Shown: positions 23,963 through 34,482 of the stretch, in pieces
How the letters are laid out: each line of letters opens with the position of its first letter
Position numbering within the stretch: the stretch's first letter is position 1
DNA from: Crenobacter cavernae
Lineage (GTDB): Bacteria > Pseudomonadota > Gammaproteobacteria > Burkholderiales > Chromobacteriaceae
Assembly: GCF_003355495.1 (NCBI RefSeq)
Contig: NZ_CP031337.1
Span: 248,001 to 312,000 of the forward strand
DNA: 64,000 bases
Direction of reading: 5' to 3'
The notes under the pieces: model-generated
What the model was told of the DNA's origin: nothing
The model's database searches: none
What the model saw: only the letters and a program-made list of their open reading frames with translations
Translations under genes and position numbers: made by a program

Positions 23963-24306
23963 GCGTCCGAGAAACGGCGATCATTCCTTGCCGCGCCTCG
24001 CCTGCGGTTCAGACCTTCCTGAACTCCCCGCAGCCTGTTCCCCGTACGTCAAGCCGCCGATGCGGCCTCAACGCCCACCGCAACTCTTTTGTCATATCGC
24101 TATATGTGGCAAGCTAGCCAACCACATAGGGGGCGACGGGGCACTGCTGTTCTGCAGCCACTCACGCAGAGTGAACGGGGCGATCCATGCCATCTATCCC
24201 GTGCCGCGCGTGCAGTCAATGCCAAGAAGGCATACTCCCATCGATCGAGCGGAGCCCCCACGGCAGCGGCTCCACTCCCACATTCAGACGAACCCAGAGA
24301 GCGGCA
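23963..24306. other. Intergenic region, no gene seen
   Basis: About 340 bp between the tRNA terminator and the DUF3291 gene. Locally lower GC than the core. No supported ORF, repeat or RNA. Being directly downstream of a tRNA pair it is a place where insertions could occur, but no tRNA-end direct repeat was seen. Confidence 0.35.
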
Positions 24307-24789
24307 ATGGAAGACAGATTTCAACTGGCGCAAGTCAATATCGCCAGGGCAAAAGCCCCACTTGACCATCCGATCATGAAAGGCTTCGTCGATCGGCTGG
24401 ATCACATCAATGCGCTTGCCGAGCAGAGTCCGGGCTTCGTGTGGCGCCTGCAGACCGAGGTAGGCGATGCGACGGCCATCAAAGCCTTCGAGGATCAGCT
24501 CATCATCGTCAACCTGTCGGTCTGGGACTCGTTCGAATCGCTGAAAAGCTATGTTTACACCGGCGAGCACGTGACCCTGATAAAAAACAAAAAGAGCTGG
24601 TTCGATCCATTAAACGCCCCCTCGCTCGCCTTATGGTGGATATCCGAAGGCCACATCCCGACCGTCGAGTCGGCAAAGGCAAGGCTTGAAGCCTTGCAAG
24701 AAAAAGGCTCAACGCCCGAAGCCTTCACCTTCGCCAAGCCCTACCCGGCACCGAATCAAGATACGGCACCGCGTGTACGACTCGCCTGA
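24307..24789 (+). CDS. DUF3291 family protein
   Basis: 160 aa. FQLAQVNIARAKAPLDHPIM, FVDRLDHINALAEQSPGFVW and LSVWDSFESLKSYVY are the pattern of DUF3291, a dimeric ferredoxin-like (antibiotic monooxygenase-related) fold of unknown role. ATG at 24307 has GAGAGCGG upstream; earlier in-frame codons lack a site. Single gene after the tRNA region, followed by a palindromic terminator-like motif at 24835. No catalytic residues can be proposed. Confidence 0.8.
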   Translation: MEDRFQLAQVNIARAKAPLDHPIMKGFVDRLDHINALAEQSPGFVWRLQTEVGDATAIKAFEDQLIIVNLSVWDSFESLKSYVYTGEHVTLIKNKKSWFDPLNAPSLALWWISEGHIPTVESAKARLEALQEKGSTPEAFTFAKPYPAPNQDTAPRVRLA

Positions 24790-24834
24790 CCCGGACAGCC
24801 AGCCGCCTTCGTCCTTAGGCGTCGCCCCCTAAAA

Positions 24835-24856
24835 CCTCGGCCAACGTTGGCCGAGG
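24835..24856. repeat. Perfect 22-bp palindrome of the recurrent motif
   Basis: CCTCGGCCAACGTTGGCCGAGG, two head-to-head copies of the 13-bp motif sharing CGTT. It lies between DUF3291 and VOC genes; no T-run follows, so it is motif rather than clear terminator. Confidence 0.7.
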
Positions 24857-24933
24857 CAAGACGCCGCCGCCGTCCTATCTTTGTAATCGACCCCGCCCTT
24901 TCAACGCCTCATGAAGACCGCAAGGAGACCGCC

Positions 24934-25353
24934 ATGGAAAACGACTTTCCCAGCCTGATCTCGCACGTATCGATCGGCACCAACGACTTCGACCGAGCGA
25001 CGCGCTTTTACGACGCGGCGCTCGCGCCGCTCGGCTGCAAGCGCGTGATGGAACACCCCGGCGCGGTCGCCTACGGGCGGCTTTACCCGGAATTCTGGGT
25101 GCAGGTGCCGATCGACGGTGCGCCGGCGAGTCGCGGCAACGGCTCGCACTTCGGTTTTCTCGCACGCTCGCGCGCCGAGGTCGACGCGTTCTACCAGGCG
25201 GCGCTCGCAGCCGGCGGCGTCGGCGACGGCGCACCGGGGCCGCGCCCGCACTACGGCGCGCCCTACTACGGCGGCTTCGTGCGCGACCCTGACGGCCACA
25301 AGATCGAGGCCTGCTTCTGGGACGCCGCGCTCGACGAAACCGCCGACGCCTGA
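24934..25353 (+). CDS. VOC (glyoxalase/bleomycin resistance-fold) protein
   Basis: 139 aa, one VOC domain built of two beta-alpha-beta3 halves: ISHVSIGTNDFDRATRFYDA, then GSHFGFLARSRAEVDAFYQA and VRDPDGHKIEACFW with the C-terminal metal-type Glu. His and Glu positions fit a metal-binding VOC protein. ATG at 24934 is preceded by AAGGAGA. Substrate unknown. It is followed after about 100 bp by a second VOC gene on the same strand, probably one transcription unit. Confidence 0.85.
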   Translation: MENDFPSLISHVSIGTNDFDRATRFYDAALAPLGCKRVMEHPGAVAYGRLYPEFWVQVPIDGAPASRGNGSHFGFLARSRAEVDAFYQAALAAGGVGDGAPGPRPHYGAPYYGGFVRDPDGHKIEACFWDAALDETADA

Positions 25354-25455
25354 CGCTGGCGGACCGCAGGACGATGGTCTATTGCTTAGAAGTCCGGGGC
25401 GCCGGCCGCGACTCCGCCCGCCCCTATCCGATCTCGCCCGCAAAGGAGCTTCGCC

Positions 25456-25920
25456 ATGGCCGTCAAACCGGTTCCGGACGGTTACCACACCGTCACCCCC
25501 TACCTCGCGATCCTGAACGCCGCCGCAGCGATCGACTTCTACAAGCAGGCGTTTGGCGCCGTAGAGGCGATGCGCGTCGACGCGCCCGGCGGCAAGGTCG
25601 GGCACGCCGAGCTGAGGATAGGCGACTCGGCGGTGATGCTCGCCGACGAATGCCCCGACATGGGCTTTCGCAGCCCGCAGACGCTGGGCGGCCCCGGCAT
25701 GACGCTGATGCTCTACGTCGACGACGTCGACGCGTGGTTCGCGCGCGCGCTCGATGCCGGCGCCAAGACGCTGCGCCCCTTGCAGGACCAGTTCTACGGC
25801 GACCGCAGCGGCACGCTCGAAGACCCGTTCGGCCACGTGTGGACGCTGGCGACGCATATCGAGGATCTCAGTTTCGAGGAAATCACCGAGCGCGCCGCGA
25901 AGTTCATGGTGAAAAGCTGA
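25456..25920 (+). CDS. PhnB-like VOC family protein
   Basis: 154 aa. TVTPYLAILNAAAAIDFYKQAFGA, HAELRIGDSAVMLAD and LEDPFGHVWTLATHIEDL are the pattern of PhnB/YdcE-like glyoxalase-fold proteins. A strong ribosome site (AAAGGAG) precedes the ATG. Not linked to phosphonate genes here, so a PhnB function should not be assumed. Ends before a strong terminator at 26002. Confidence 0.85.
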   Translation: MAVKPVPDGYHTVTPYLAILNAAAAIDFYKQAFGAVEAMRVDAPGGKVGHAELRIGDSAVMLADECPDMGFRSPQTLGGPGMTLMLYVDDVDAWFARALDAGAKTLRPLQDQFYGDRSGTLEDPFGHVWTLATHIEDLSFEEITERAAKFMVKS

Positions 25921-26001
25921 CGCCTCAGCGCCGGAAAACCCCGCGCTTCAGCTGCCGCGACCGGACGACGAACGGGCAGACGAGCGAGGGGGCTCGCCCA
26001 G

Positions 26002-26046
26002 AAAAAAGCTCGGCCAACCTTGAACAGGGTTGGCCGAGCTTTTTTT
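26002..26046. terminator. Bidirectional terminator from inverted motif pair
   Basis: AAAAAAGCTCGGCCAACC / GGTTGGCCGAGCTTTTTT with a 9-nt loop. It serves both the VOC gene and the convergent DUF1615 gene. Confidence 0.92.
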
Positions 26047-26063
26047 GGCGAACGACGCGGCGT

Positions 26064-27299
26064 TTACTGGCGCGCGAGGCAGCGCCGGTAACGCCCGTCG
26101 ACCCTTTCGGCGAACCACTGCGTCGTCAGCTTGCGCGTGATCTTCGGGCTCTTCAGGTCGATCTGCGGCATCGCCTCGCGCGCCACGCGGCGGCCGGCGG
26201 CCTGGTCGGCGAGCGCGAACACCTTCTTGTACAGCTCGCTCTGGCCGAAGACCGCGCTCTTCTCGAGCTTCAGGTCGCGCAGCATCGCGTTGTCGCTCAT
26301 GCCGACGCGGCGCGACGCGTTGGACAGCGCGCTATAGGTCTCGCTGCCGGCCGGCGCGCCGCCCTGGTAGCTCAACAGATCGCCGTCATATGCGAGGCGG
26401 CGGCCGGTGATCTCGCGCACCGCGGCCTGGAAGGCGGCGTTGCGGCTCGAATAGCGGCCGGCGTTGAAGTCGGCGAAGCGGTAGACCATCTGCGAGTACG
26501 GCGCCGGGTAGTGCAGCAGGTTGGCGATGCCGAAGTAGAGGCCGCCCTGCCGCGTGAACACCTCGTTCCGCCAGCTGCCGCGCTTGCTGTACGGGTAGGG
26601 CCAGGCGTGCGCGTGGCCTTCGGCGAATTCGACGCTGACCTGCATCGGCCCACCGGTGCGGATCGGGTTCTTGCCGGCCGGCAGGCCGAGGCGGCCCGAT
26701 TCGGCGGCCATGTCCTCGTACAGCGCGTTCATTTCCTTCTCGGTGCGCAGCCCATCGATGCGCTCCTTGTAACTCCTGCCGTTCGGCGACGTCTTCATCA
26801 GCGCCGTCTTCACCGCGACCATCGGCAGGTGGTAGCGGTCGGCCTTTTCCTCGATCTTGCCCCACACGATCTTCGGCAGACCCGGCACCGACGGGTCGGC
26901 CTGCCAGCTCGACTCCTGCTCGATCACCGCGATCGCCGCGCAGAAGTTTTCCGGGCTGTACGGCAGTTTCAGGCCGGTGAAGGCGTCGAGAATGTCTTCG
27001 GTCCAGCCCTTGCGGTCGGCGATGCCGGTCGGCATCAGCCTGGCGAGCAGCGCCCGGCCTTCGCTCTGGCTGGTATAGAGGTAGATCTTGCGCGGCGGCG
27101 TGACGACGGGCGTGGCAGGCGGCATCACCGTCGGCGTCGTCGGCATCACGATGTCGCCGCTCGGCGGGTAGAGCGGCGTCTGCGATTCGACGCCGGGGAC
27201 CATAGCCGGAGCCATTTGGGGGGCGACCGGGGGGGTGGTGCAGCCGGCGGCGAGCGCGGCGGCGGCAAGCGGCAGGCAGAAACGGCGGGCCAGGGTCAT
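26064..27299 (-). CDS. DUF1615 family lipoprotein
   Basis: 411 aa. The start at 27299 gives a signal peptide ending in the lipobox LAAGC (residues 17-21), then a Pro/Thr-rich linker to about 70. The mature domain (KGWTEDILDAFTGLKLP, CAAIAVIEQESSWQADP, GPMQVSVEFAEGH) resembles DUF1615 and has a lysozyme-like Glu in IEQESSW, recalling lytic transglycosylases. Probably outer-membrane anchored and cell-wall active, by inference. A longer frame upstream has no signal peptide. Divergent from the truncated transporter gene. Confidence 0.8.
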   Translation of the reverse strand: MTLARRFCLPLAAAALAAGCTTPPVAPQMAPAMVPGVESQTPLYPPSGDIVMPTTPTVMPPATPVVTPPRKIYLYTSQSEGRALLARLMPTGIADRKGWTEDILDAFTGLKLPYSPENFCAAIAVIEQESSWQADPSVPGLPKIVWGKIEEKADRYHLPMVAVKTALMKTSPNGRSYKERIDGLRTEKEMNALYEDMAAESGRLGLPAGKNPIRTGGPMQVSVEFAEGHAHAWPYPYSKRGSWRNEVFTRQGGLYFGIANLLHYPAPYSQMVYRFADFNAGRYSSRNAAFQAAVREITGRRLAYDGDLLSYQGGAPAGSETYSALSNASRRVGMSDNAMLRDLKLEKSAVFGQSELYKKVFALADQAAGRRVAREAMPQIDLKSPKITRKLTTQWFAERVDGRYRRCLARQ

Positions 27300-27391
27300 G
27301 ACGGCTTTCGGGCAAAATACGATGGCCGCTATTGTAGGGCAGGCGGCCGCTTTGCACACCGGCGACGCCGCAGCCTGCGGGTTGTCCGCGC

Positions 27392-27907
27392 TTGTCCGGA
27401 CAGCCCGGCGTGTACTACTCGCAGCCGCTGCTCCATTACCGCAACCGCGCCATTTCGCTGGCGTCGTCCCGGCTGACGCTGCGCACGCCGGCCGACCTCG
27501 CGCCCTACCGCGTCGCCGCCTTCCAGAACGCACGCGGCCTCTTCGGCCGCGAATACGCCGAGACGATGGCCGAGCACCCGGCTTACCGCGAGCACGCCGA
27601 CCAGTCGCTGCTGGGCCCGCTGCTCTACCGCGGTCGCGTCGACGTCGTGATCGGCGACGTCGACATCTTCGCGGCCTTCGACGCCCGCGCGTTGACCGGG
27701 CGCTGCGACGTGCCGGCGCTGGCGGTGGCCGACATCCTGCCGCCGTCGCCGCGCCACGCCGGCTTCGCGCGTGCAGAGGACCGCGACGCCTTCGACAAGG
27801 CGCTCACCGAGCTTGCCGCCCGCGGCGAAATCGAACGCCTGCGTCGGCGCTTCAAGCCGCGCGCCCCGGTCCGCACCCGCCTGTCCGACTGCGAACGCGC
27901 ACCCTGA
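27392..27907 (+). pseudogene. 5'-truncated periplasmic amino-acid-binding protein (SBP_bac_3 type)
   Basis: 171 residues corresponding to the second part of a family-3 solute-binding protein: YYSQPLLHYRNRAI, then the second lobe AAFQNARGLFGREYAETM, RVDVVIGDVDIF and a C-terminal helix. No signal peptide and no first ~90 residues, and the 90 bp upstream to the DUF1615 start codes for nothing matching. So the 5' part appears deleted; if translated it would stay cytosolic and could not bind a ligand normally. Confidence 0.6.
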
Positions 27908-28005
27908 TCAAAAAGCCAGGCCAAGCCGATGAAAGCAAAGCTTTTTTCGTGATCATGGCGGCCGAATCTGGCACAATGCGCGTCTTGCCGAAAATCCCCC
28001 CCGCC

Positions 28006-30228
<2,223 letters not shown>

Positions 30229-30230
30229 GC

Positions 30231-30278
30231 CTCGGCCAACGTTGCATCAAAAACAGGCACCCGCGGGTGCCTGTTTTT
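30231..30278 (+). terminator. ygiQ terminator preceded by one motif copy
   Basis: A single CTCGGCCAACGTT at 30231-30243, then AACAGGCACCCG/CGGGTGCCTGTT at 30251-30274 and a run of ten Ts. Here the motif is not part of the stem. Confidence 0.85.
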
Positions 30279-30436
30279 TTTTATATGCGCACGCCGGGAT
30301 GCCGCCGCCGATACGGCACCGCCGCGATGGATCCCCCCGCAGCGTCTCTTAACACTTGCCCCGCCAACGCACATAGATGGGCAAAACCTCGCACCTATGC
30401 TGGACACATCGTCACCGCTCCGGTAAGGAGACCACC

Positions 30437-30790
30437 ATGAAAAGACTGTTCATCGCCCTCGTCGCCCTCGGTTGCGCGCTGCCGGCCTTCGCCCAGCCCG
30501 ATGCTTACTACTCGGCGCGTCCGCTCGAAAGGCGCATCGACCAGGGGGTGCGCGCGGGCCAGCTGAACCGCCATGAGGCCTTCCGTCTGACCCAGATGGT
30601 GCGCGACTACCAGCGCCAGCGTCGCGACTACCTCGCCGACGGCCGCCTCTCCGGCTGGGAACGCGACCGCCTGCAGCGCCGCTACGACGAGCTGTCGCAC
30701 CGAATCCGGAGCGCGCGCCACGACCGTCAACGCGACCGCCCCTACCACCGTCCTCACGACGGGGACCCCTCTCGCCCCATGCCCTACTGA
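30437..30790 (+). CDS. Small secreted Arg-rich helical protein
   Basis: 117 aa. Signal peptide with Ala-rich core and FAQ|PD cleavage at about residue 20. The mature part is one long charged helix (RRIDQGVRAGQLNRHEAF, RLTQMVRDYQRQRRDYLAD, LQRRYDELSHRIRSARHD) ending in a His/Pro/Arg tail. Similar small periplasmic helical proteins are common in Proteobacteria and some sense envelope stress or metals, but I do not recognise this one. AAGGAG lies 8 nt before the ATG. Confidence 0.75.
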   Translation: MKRLFIALVALGCALPAFAQPDAYYSARPLERRIDQGVRAGQLNRHEAFRLTQMVRDYQRQRRDYLADGRLSGWERDRLQRRYDELSHRIRSARHDRQRDRPYHRPHDGDPSRPMPY

Positions 30791-30882
30791 TTTCCCTGGC
30801 GCAAACTGATGGTTTCTCCACTCCATCGAGCTTTCGGGCCGCTTCGTGCAGCCCGTGCCCGTCGCGCGCGCAGGACACAAAA

Positions 30883-30907
30883 AAACAGGCGTACCGGACG
30901 CCTGTTT
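30883..30907 (-). terminator. metNIQ terminator
   Basis: AAACAGGCGT/ACGCCTGTTT stem with a 5-nt loop; read on the minus strand it is followed by a run of Ts, 26 bp after the metQ stop. Confidence 0.85.
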
Positions 30908-30933
30908 CATCGAGTCGCGACCTTGGCCGACGC

Positions 30934-31716
30934 TCAGAACGCCGGGACGATCGCCCCCTGGTACTTGGTCGCCAGGAATTTTTTCACGTCCGGGCTGTTC
31001 AGCGCCTTCGCGAGCTTCTGCATCGCCGCGCTGTTCTTGTTGTCCGGACGCGCGACCAGCAAGTTCGCGTACGGCGACTGCTTGCCCTCGATGAAGAGCG
31101 CGTCCTTGGTCGGAACCAGCTTGGCCTCGAGCGCGTAGTTGGTGTTGATCAGCGCCAGGTCGACCTGGTCTAGCACGCGCGGCAGCGTCGCCGCTTCGAG
31201 TTCGCGGATCTTCAGCTTCTTCGGGTTGGCCGAGATGTCGCGCGAGGTCGCGAGCAGGTTCTTCGGGTCCTTCAGCTTGATCAGGCCGTTGCTCTGCAAC
31301 AGCAAGAGCGCGCGCGCGCCGTTCGAAGGGTCGTTCGGGATCGCGACGGTCGCGCCGTTCGCCAGCTGCGCCTTGGCCTTGATCTTCTTCGAGTAGGCGC
31401 CGAACGGCTCGACGTGGACGGCGGTCACCGGCACGAGGCGGGTCTTCTTGGCCTTGTTGAATTCGTCGAGGTAGGGCTTGTGCTGGAAGAAGTTGGCGTC
31501 CAGGCGCTTCTCGGCGACCTGCACGTTCGGCTGCACGTAGTCGGTAAACACCTTCACCTCGAGGTCGACGCCCTCTTTGGCGAGCGCCGGCTTGATGTGT
31601 TCGAGGATCTCGGCGTGCGGCACCGGGCTGGCGGCCACCACCAGTTTTTCACCGGCGTGGGCGAAGCCGGTCGCGGCGGCGGTCGACAGGGCGAAGGCGA
31701 TCAGCGTCTTTTTCAT
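30934..31716 (-). CDS. metQ: D-methionine ABC transporter substrate-binding protein
   Basis: 260 aa. Periplasmic binding protein of the NlpA/MetQ family: VVAASPVPHAEILEHIKPAL, DANFFQHKPYLDEF, IPNDPSNGARALLLL. The signal peptide ends AHA|GE and lacks a lipobox Cys, so this MetQ is soluble rather than lipidated. The start is Met4 of the longest frame, because AAGG is too close to the first ATG. Third gene of metN-metI-metQ. Confidence 0.92.
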   Translation of the reverse strand: MKKTLIAFALSTAAATGFAHAGEKLVVAASPVPHAEILEHIKPALAKEGVDLEVKVFTDYVQPNVQVAEKRLDANFFQHKPYLDEFNKAKKTRLVPVTAVHVEPFGAYSKKIKAKAQLANGATVAIPNDPSNGARALLLLQSNGLIKLKDPKNLLATSRDISANPKKLKIRELEAATLPRVLDQVDLALINTNYALEAKLVPTKDALFIEGKQSPYANLLVARPDNKNSAAMQKLAKALNSPDVKKFLATKYQGAIVPAF

Positions 31717-31768
31717 GGTCTGCATCCTTATGGAAGGGCAAGGCTCACAACATCGTTGGGGTGAAAAC

Positions 31769-32437
31769 TTATTTGCGCGACACGCGCGTGACCAGCCAGT
31801 CGCCGAGCATCTGCAGCAACTGCACCATCACGATCAGGATCACGACGGTGATGATCATCACCTCGGTCTGGAAGCGCTGGTAGCCGTAGCGTATCGCCAG
31901 GTCGCCGAGGCCGCCGCCGCCGATCACGCCCGACATCGCGGTGTACGACACCAGCGTGATCGCGGTGACGGTGATCGCCGCGACGAGGCCCGGGCGCGAC
32001 TCGGGCAGCAGCACCTTCGAGACGATCTGCCAGCGCGTCGCGCCGAGCGATTGCACCGCCTCGATCACGCCGCGGTCGACCTCGCGCAGCGCGGTCTCGA
32101 CCAGCCGCGCGAAGAACGGCGTCGCGCCGACGACGAGCGGTGGGATCGAGCCTTCGACACCGAGCGAGGTGCCGACCAGCCACGCGGTCAGCGGAATCAT
32201 CACGACGAGCAGGATCAGGAACGGCAAGGAACGCAGTACGTTGGCGACGAAGGACAGCGCCTTGTTCAGCAGGCCGTTCTGCAACAGCTGGCGGCGCGAC
32301 GTCAGGAACAGCAGCACGCCCAGCGGCAGGCCGAACAACACGGTGAAAAACAGCGACCAGCCGAGCATGCGCAAGGTGTCCCACGTCGCGATGCCGATCT
32401 CGGTCCAGTCGAGCAGGTTCCAATCGAGTTCCATCAA
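31769..32437 (-). CDS. metI: Methionine ABC transporter permease
   Basis: 222 aa with five or six membrane segments. The EAA loop that contacts the ATPase is EAVQSLGATRWQIVSKVLLPE. It overlaps metN by 4 bp and precedes metQ by 52 bp. Length and motif match MetI. Confidence 0.93.
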   Translation of the reverse strand: MMELDWNLLDWTEIGIATWDTLRMLGWSLFFTVLFGLPLGVLLFLTSRRQLLQNGLLNKALSFVANVLRSLPFLILLVVMIPLTAWLVGTSLGVEGSIPPLVVGATPFFARLVETALREVDRGVIEAVQSLGATRWQIVSKVLLPESRPGLVAAITVTAITLVSYTAMSGVIGGGGLGDLAIRYGYQRFQTEVMIITVVILIVMVQLLQMLGDWLVTRVSRK

Positions 32438-33447
32438 CGCAACACCTCCACCACCACATCACGCGCGGCCAGCCCTTCGCGGGCCTCGGCCAACCTTGAC
32501 GCCTCGCCATGCCATTCGACCACCAGCTGGCCGTACGGCAGGTCCTTCAGGCGCGACACCGTGCCCTGCAACAGGCTGAACGACAGCCCGTAGCGGCTGG
32601 CGGTATCGAACAGGATCGGTTCGTGGGTGGTCGCGCCGACGAAGGTCAGCCGCCATACCGCGCCGGTCGCGCTGGCCAAGAGGCCCGAGTCTTCGAGCTC
32701 GTCGGCGTGCGACAGTTCGGCAACCATGCTCTGCGTCGCCGGGTGCTGCGGGTGCAGGAAGACGTCGGACACCGCGCCGATCTCGACGATGGCGCCGGCG
32801 TCGATCACCGCGACGCGGTCGGCGATGCGGCGGATCACGCCCATCTCGTGCGTGATCAGCACGACGGTCAGCTCGAGCTTTCTATTGATGTCGGCGATCA
32901 GGTCGAGGATGGCCTGTGTCGTCTGCGGGTCGAGCGCGCTGGTCGCCTCGTCGCACAACAAGAGCTTGGGCCGGTTGGCGAGCGCACGCGCGATGCCGAC
33001 GCGCTGCTTCTGCCCGCCCGAGAGTTGGCTCGGGTACTTGTCGCGGTGCTCCCTTAGCCCGACGAGTTCGAGCAGCTCGGCGACGCGCGCGTCCTGTTCG
33101 GCGCGGCTGCCGCTGGCGGTCAACTCGAGCGGCAGGCGCACGTTCTGGGCGACGGTGCGCGAACTCAATAGGTTGAAGTGCTGGAACACCATGCCGATCT
33201 GTTGGCGCACGCCGCGCAGCGCGGCGTCGGACAGGCCGGAAATGTCGTGGCCGTCGACGAAGATGCGGCCGGAGTCCGGGCGCTCGAGCAGGTTGAGCAT
33301 GCGGATCAGCGTGCTCTTGCCGGCGCCCGAGCGACCGATGATGCCGAACACCTCGCCGGCCGGCACCTCGAGCGAGATGCCGTCAAGCGCCGGCACGGCG
33401 CGACCGTCGACGACGAAGGTTTTTTGCAGATTTTCTAGGCGTATCAC
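32434..33447 (-). CDS. metN: Methionine ABC transporter ATP-binding protein
   Basis: 337 aa. Walker A GRSGAGKST, Q-loop, signature LSGGQKQRVGIARAL, Walker B LLLCDEATSALDP and switch His in VLITHEM are complete. The C-terminal ~80 residues form the NIL regulatory domain, where methionine inhibits transport. GTG start. An exact copy of the 13-bp motif lies in its coding sequence at 32485. No SAM riboswitch was recognised upstream. Confidence 0.95.
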   Translation of the reverse strand: MIRLENLQKTFVVDGRAVPALDGISLEVPAGEVFGIIGRSGAGKSTLIRMLNLLERPDSGRIFVDGHDISGLSDAALRGVRQQIGMVFQHFNLLSSRTVAQNVRLPLELTASGSRAEQDARVAELLELVGLREHRDKYPSQLSGGQKQRVGIARALANRPKLLLCDEATSALDPQTTQAILDLIADINRKLELTVVLITHEMGVIRRIADRVAVIDAGAIVEIGAVSDVFLHPQHPATQSMVAELSHADELEDSGLLASATGAVWRLTFVGATTHEPILFDTASRYGLSFSLLQGTVSRLKDLPYGQLVVEWHGEASRLAEAREGLAARDVVVEVLR

Positions 33448-33680
33448 GTGGGTAACCGTGTTTTTGAAGCGCTTGTTCGGGTGCGGGGTACGCAGGGGAC
33501 GAATGTTACCGTCTGGGCCATAGTCAGTAAACGAATAATAAATATTGTATATATTCCGTTTTTCGCTATATGACGCCGACGGTTGGAAACGCCACGCTAT
33601 ATAAGCGTCGGCTTATGCCATACGCTGCAGATCCGTCCGCCCATAAATGCATAAGCCATTAAAGTACACGAAGTGCCCCC
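33448..33680. other. AT-rich divergent promoter region
   Basis: Region between metN (minus) and the ATP-binding gene (plus). The part at 33528-33570 is conspicuously AT-rich and should hold the metNIQ promoter. A short inverted repeat ATAAGC-GTCG-GCTTAT is at about 33600-33616. No -35/-10 pair could be fixed with confidence. Confidence 0.4.
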
Positions 33681-33704
33681 GGCTCGGCCAACGTTGGCCG
33701 AGCC
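33681..33704. repeat. Perfect 24-bp palindrome of the recurrent motif
   Basis: GGCTCGGCCAACGTTGGCCGAGCC, two head-to-head motif copies without a T-run, 34 bp upstream of a gene start. A terminator role is unlikely at this position. Confidence 0.7.
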
Positions 33705-33737
33705 GCCCGCCCGACGGCAACTGCTATAAAGCCCGCC

Positions 33738-34405
33738 ATGAAAACCCTGCTCAGCTGGAGTAGCGGCAAGGACAGCGCCTGGGCGCTCTTCGTGCTGCGC
33801 GAAACGATGCCCGACTACGACGTGGTCGGCCTGTTCTGTACCGTCAACGCCGAATACGACCGCGTCGCGATGCACGCGCCGCGCCGCGCCGCGCCTTGCT
33901 CGAAGCGCAGGCCAAGGCCGCCGGCCTGCCGCTACACGTGATCCTGATCCCCAACCCGTGCAGCCACGAACAGTACGCCGAGGTGATGGCCGACTTCGTC
34001 GCCGGCGCTAAGGCCGACGGAATCTGCTGCATGGCCTTCGGCGACCTGTTCCTCGAAGACGTTCGCCGCTACCGCGAGGAAAAGCTCGCCGGCAGCGGCA
34101 TCGAAGCGGTGTTTCCGCTGTGGGGCAGCGACACGCGCGAACTCGCGGCCGAGATGCTAGAAGCCGGCGTAGAGACCTACGTCTGCTGCGCGAACCCGAA
34201 ACAGGTGCCGGCCGAGATCGCAGGCCAGCGCTGGGACGCCGACTTGATCGCCACGCTGCCGGACGAGGCCGACGTGTGCGGCGAGAACGGCGAGTTCCAC
34301 ACCGTGGTCGCCTACAGCCCCTGCTTCGCCTACCCGCTCAAGGTCGAAGTGAACGAGGTGGTCGAGCGCGGTGGCTATCTGTTCGCCGACGTCTTGCTGA
34401 AATGA
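33738..34405 (+). pseudogene. Diphthine-ammonia-ligase-type ATP-binding protein, frameshifted
   Basis: An ATP_bind_4/Dph6-like adenine-nucleotide alpha hydrolase in two frames. The first (33738 on) has the PP-loop SWSSGKDSAWAL and the strand VVGLFCTVNAEYDRVAMHA. The second (from about 33896) continues with LLEAQAKAAGLPLHVI and the conserved GDLFLEDVRRYREE. The break is at four tandem GCGCC units (33876-33895). With three units the frame is restored as MHAPRRALLEAQ, exactly what the family needs. So this is a one-unit slippage event, phase variation or a sequencing error in a GC repeat. Bacterial members are of unclear function. Confidence 0.8.
33876..33895 (+). repeat. Tandem pentanucleotide (GCGCC)x4 at the frameshift
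   Basis: Four perfect GCGCC units. Removing one unit joins the two reading frames of the ATP-binding gene. Confidence 0.9.
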
Positions 34406-34408
34406 AAA

Positions 34409-34430
34409 AAGCGGCGCCAGAGCGCCGCTT
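34409..34430. terminator. Short hairpin between convergent genes
   Basis: AAGCGGCGC/GCGCCGCTT with loop CAGA; preceded by six As, so it best terminates the minus-strand GST-like gene. Confidence 0.65.
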
Positions 34431-34482
34431 GTCCTCCTCTCGCCTCCAGTCAACTGCCCCGCCAGGCGGCGCAACCCGCCGT

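Noticed and set aside
25374..27476. 700-aa plus-strand ORF spanning the VOC and DUF1615 genes
   Set aside because: It reads through a strong terminator and antisense to a lipoprotein with a clear lipobox.
33448..33737. SAM riboswitch or MetJ operator upstream of metN
   Set aside because: No conserved riboswitch core and no repeated AGACGTCT-type boxes could be recognised.
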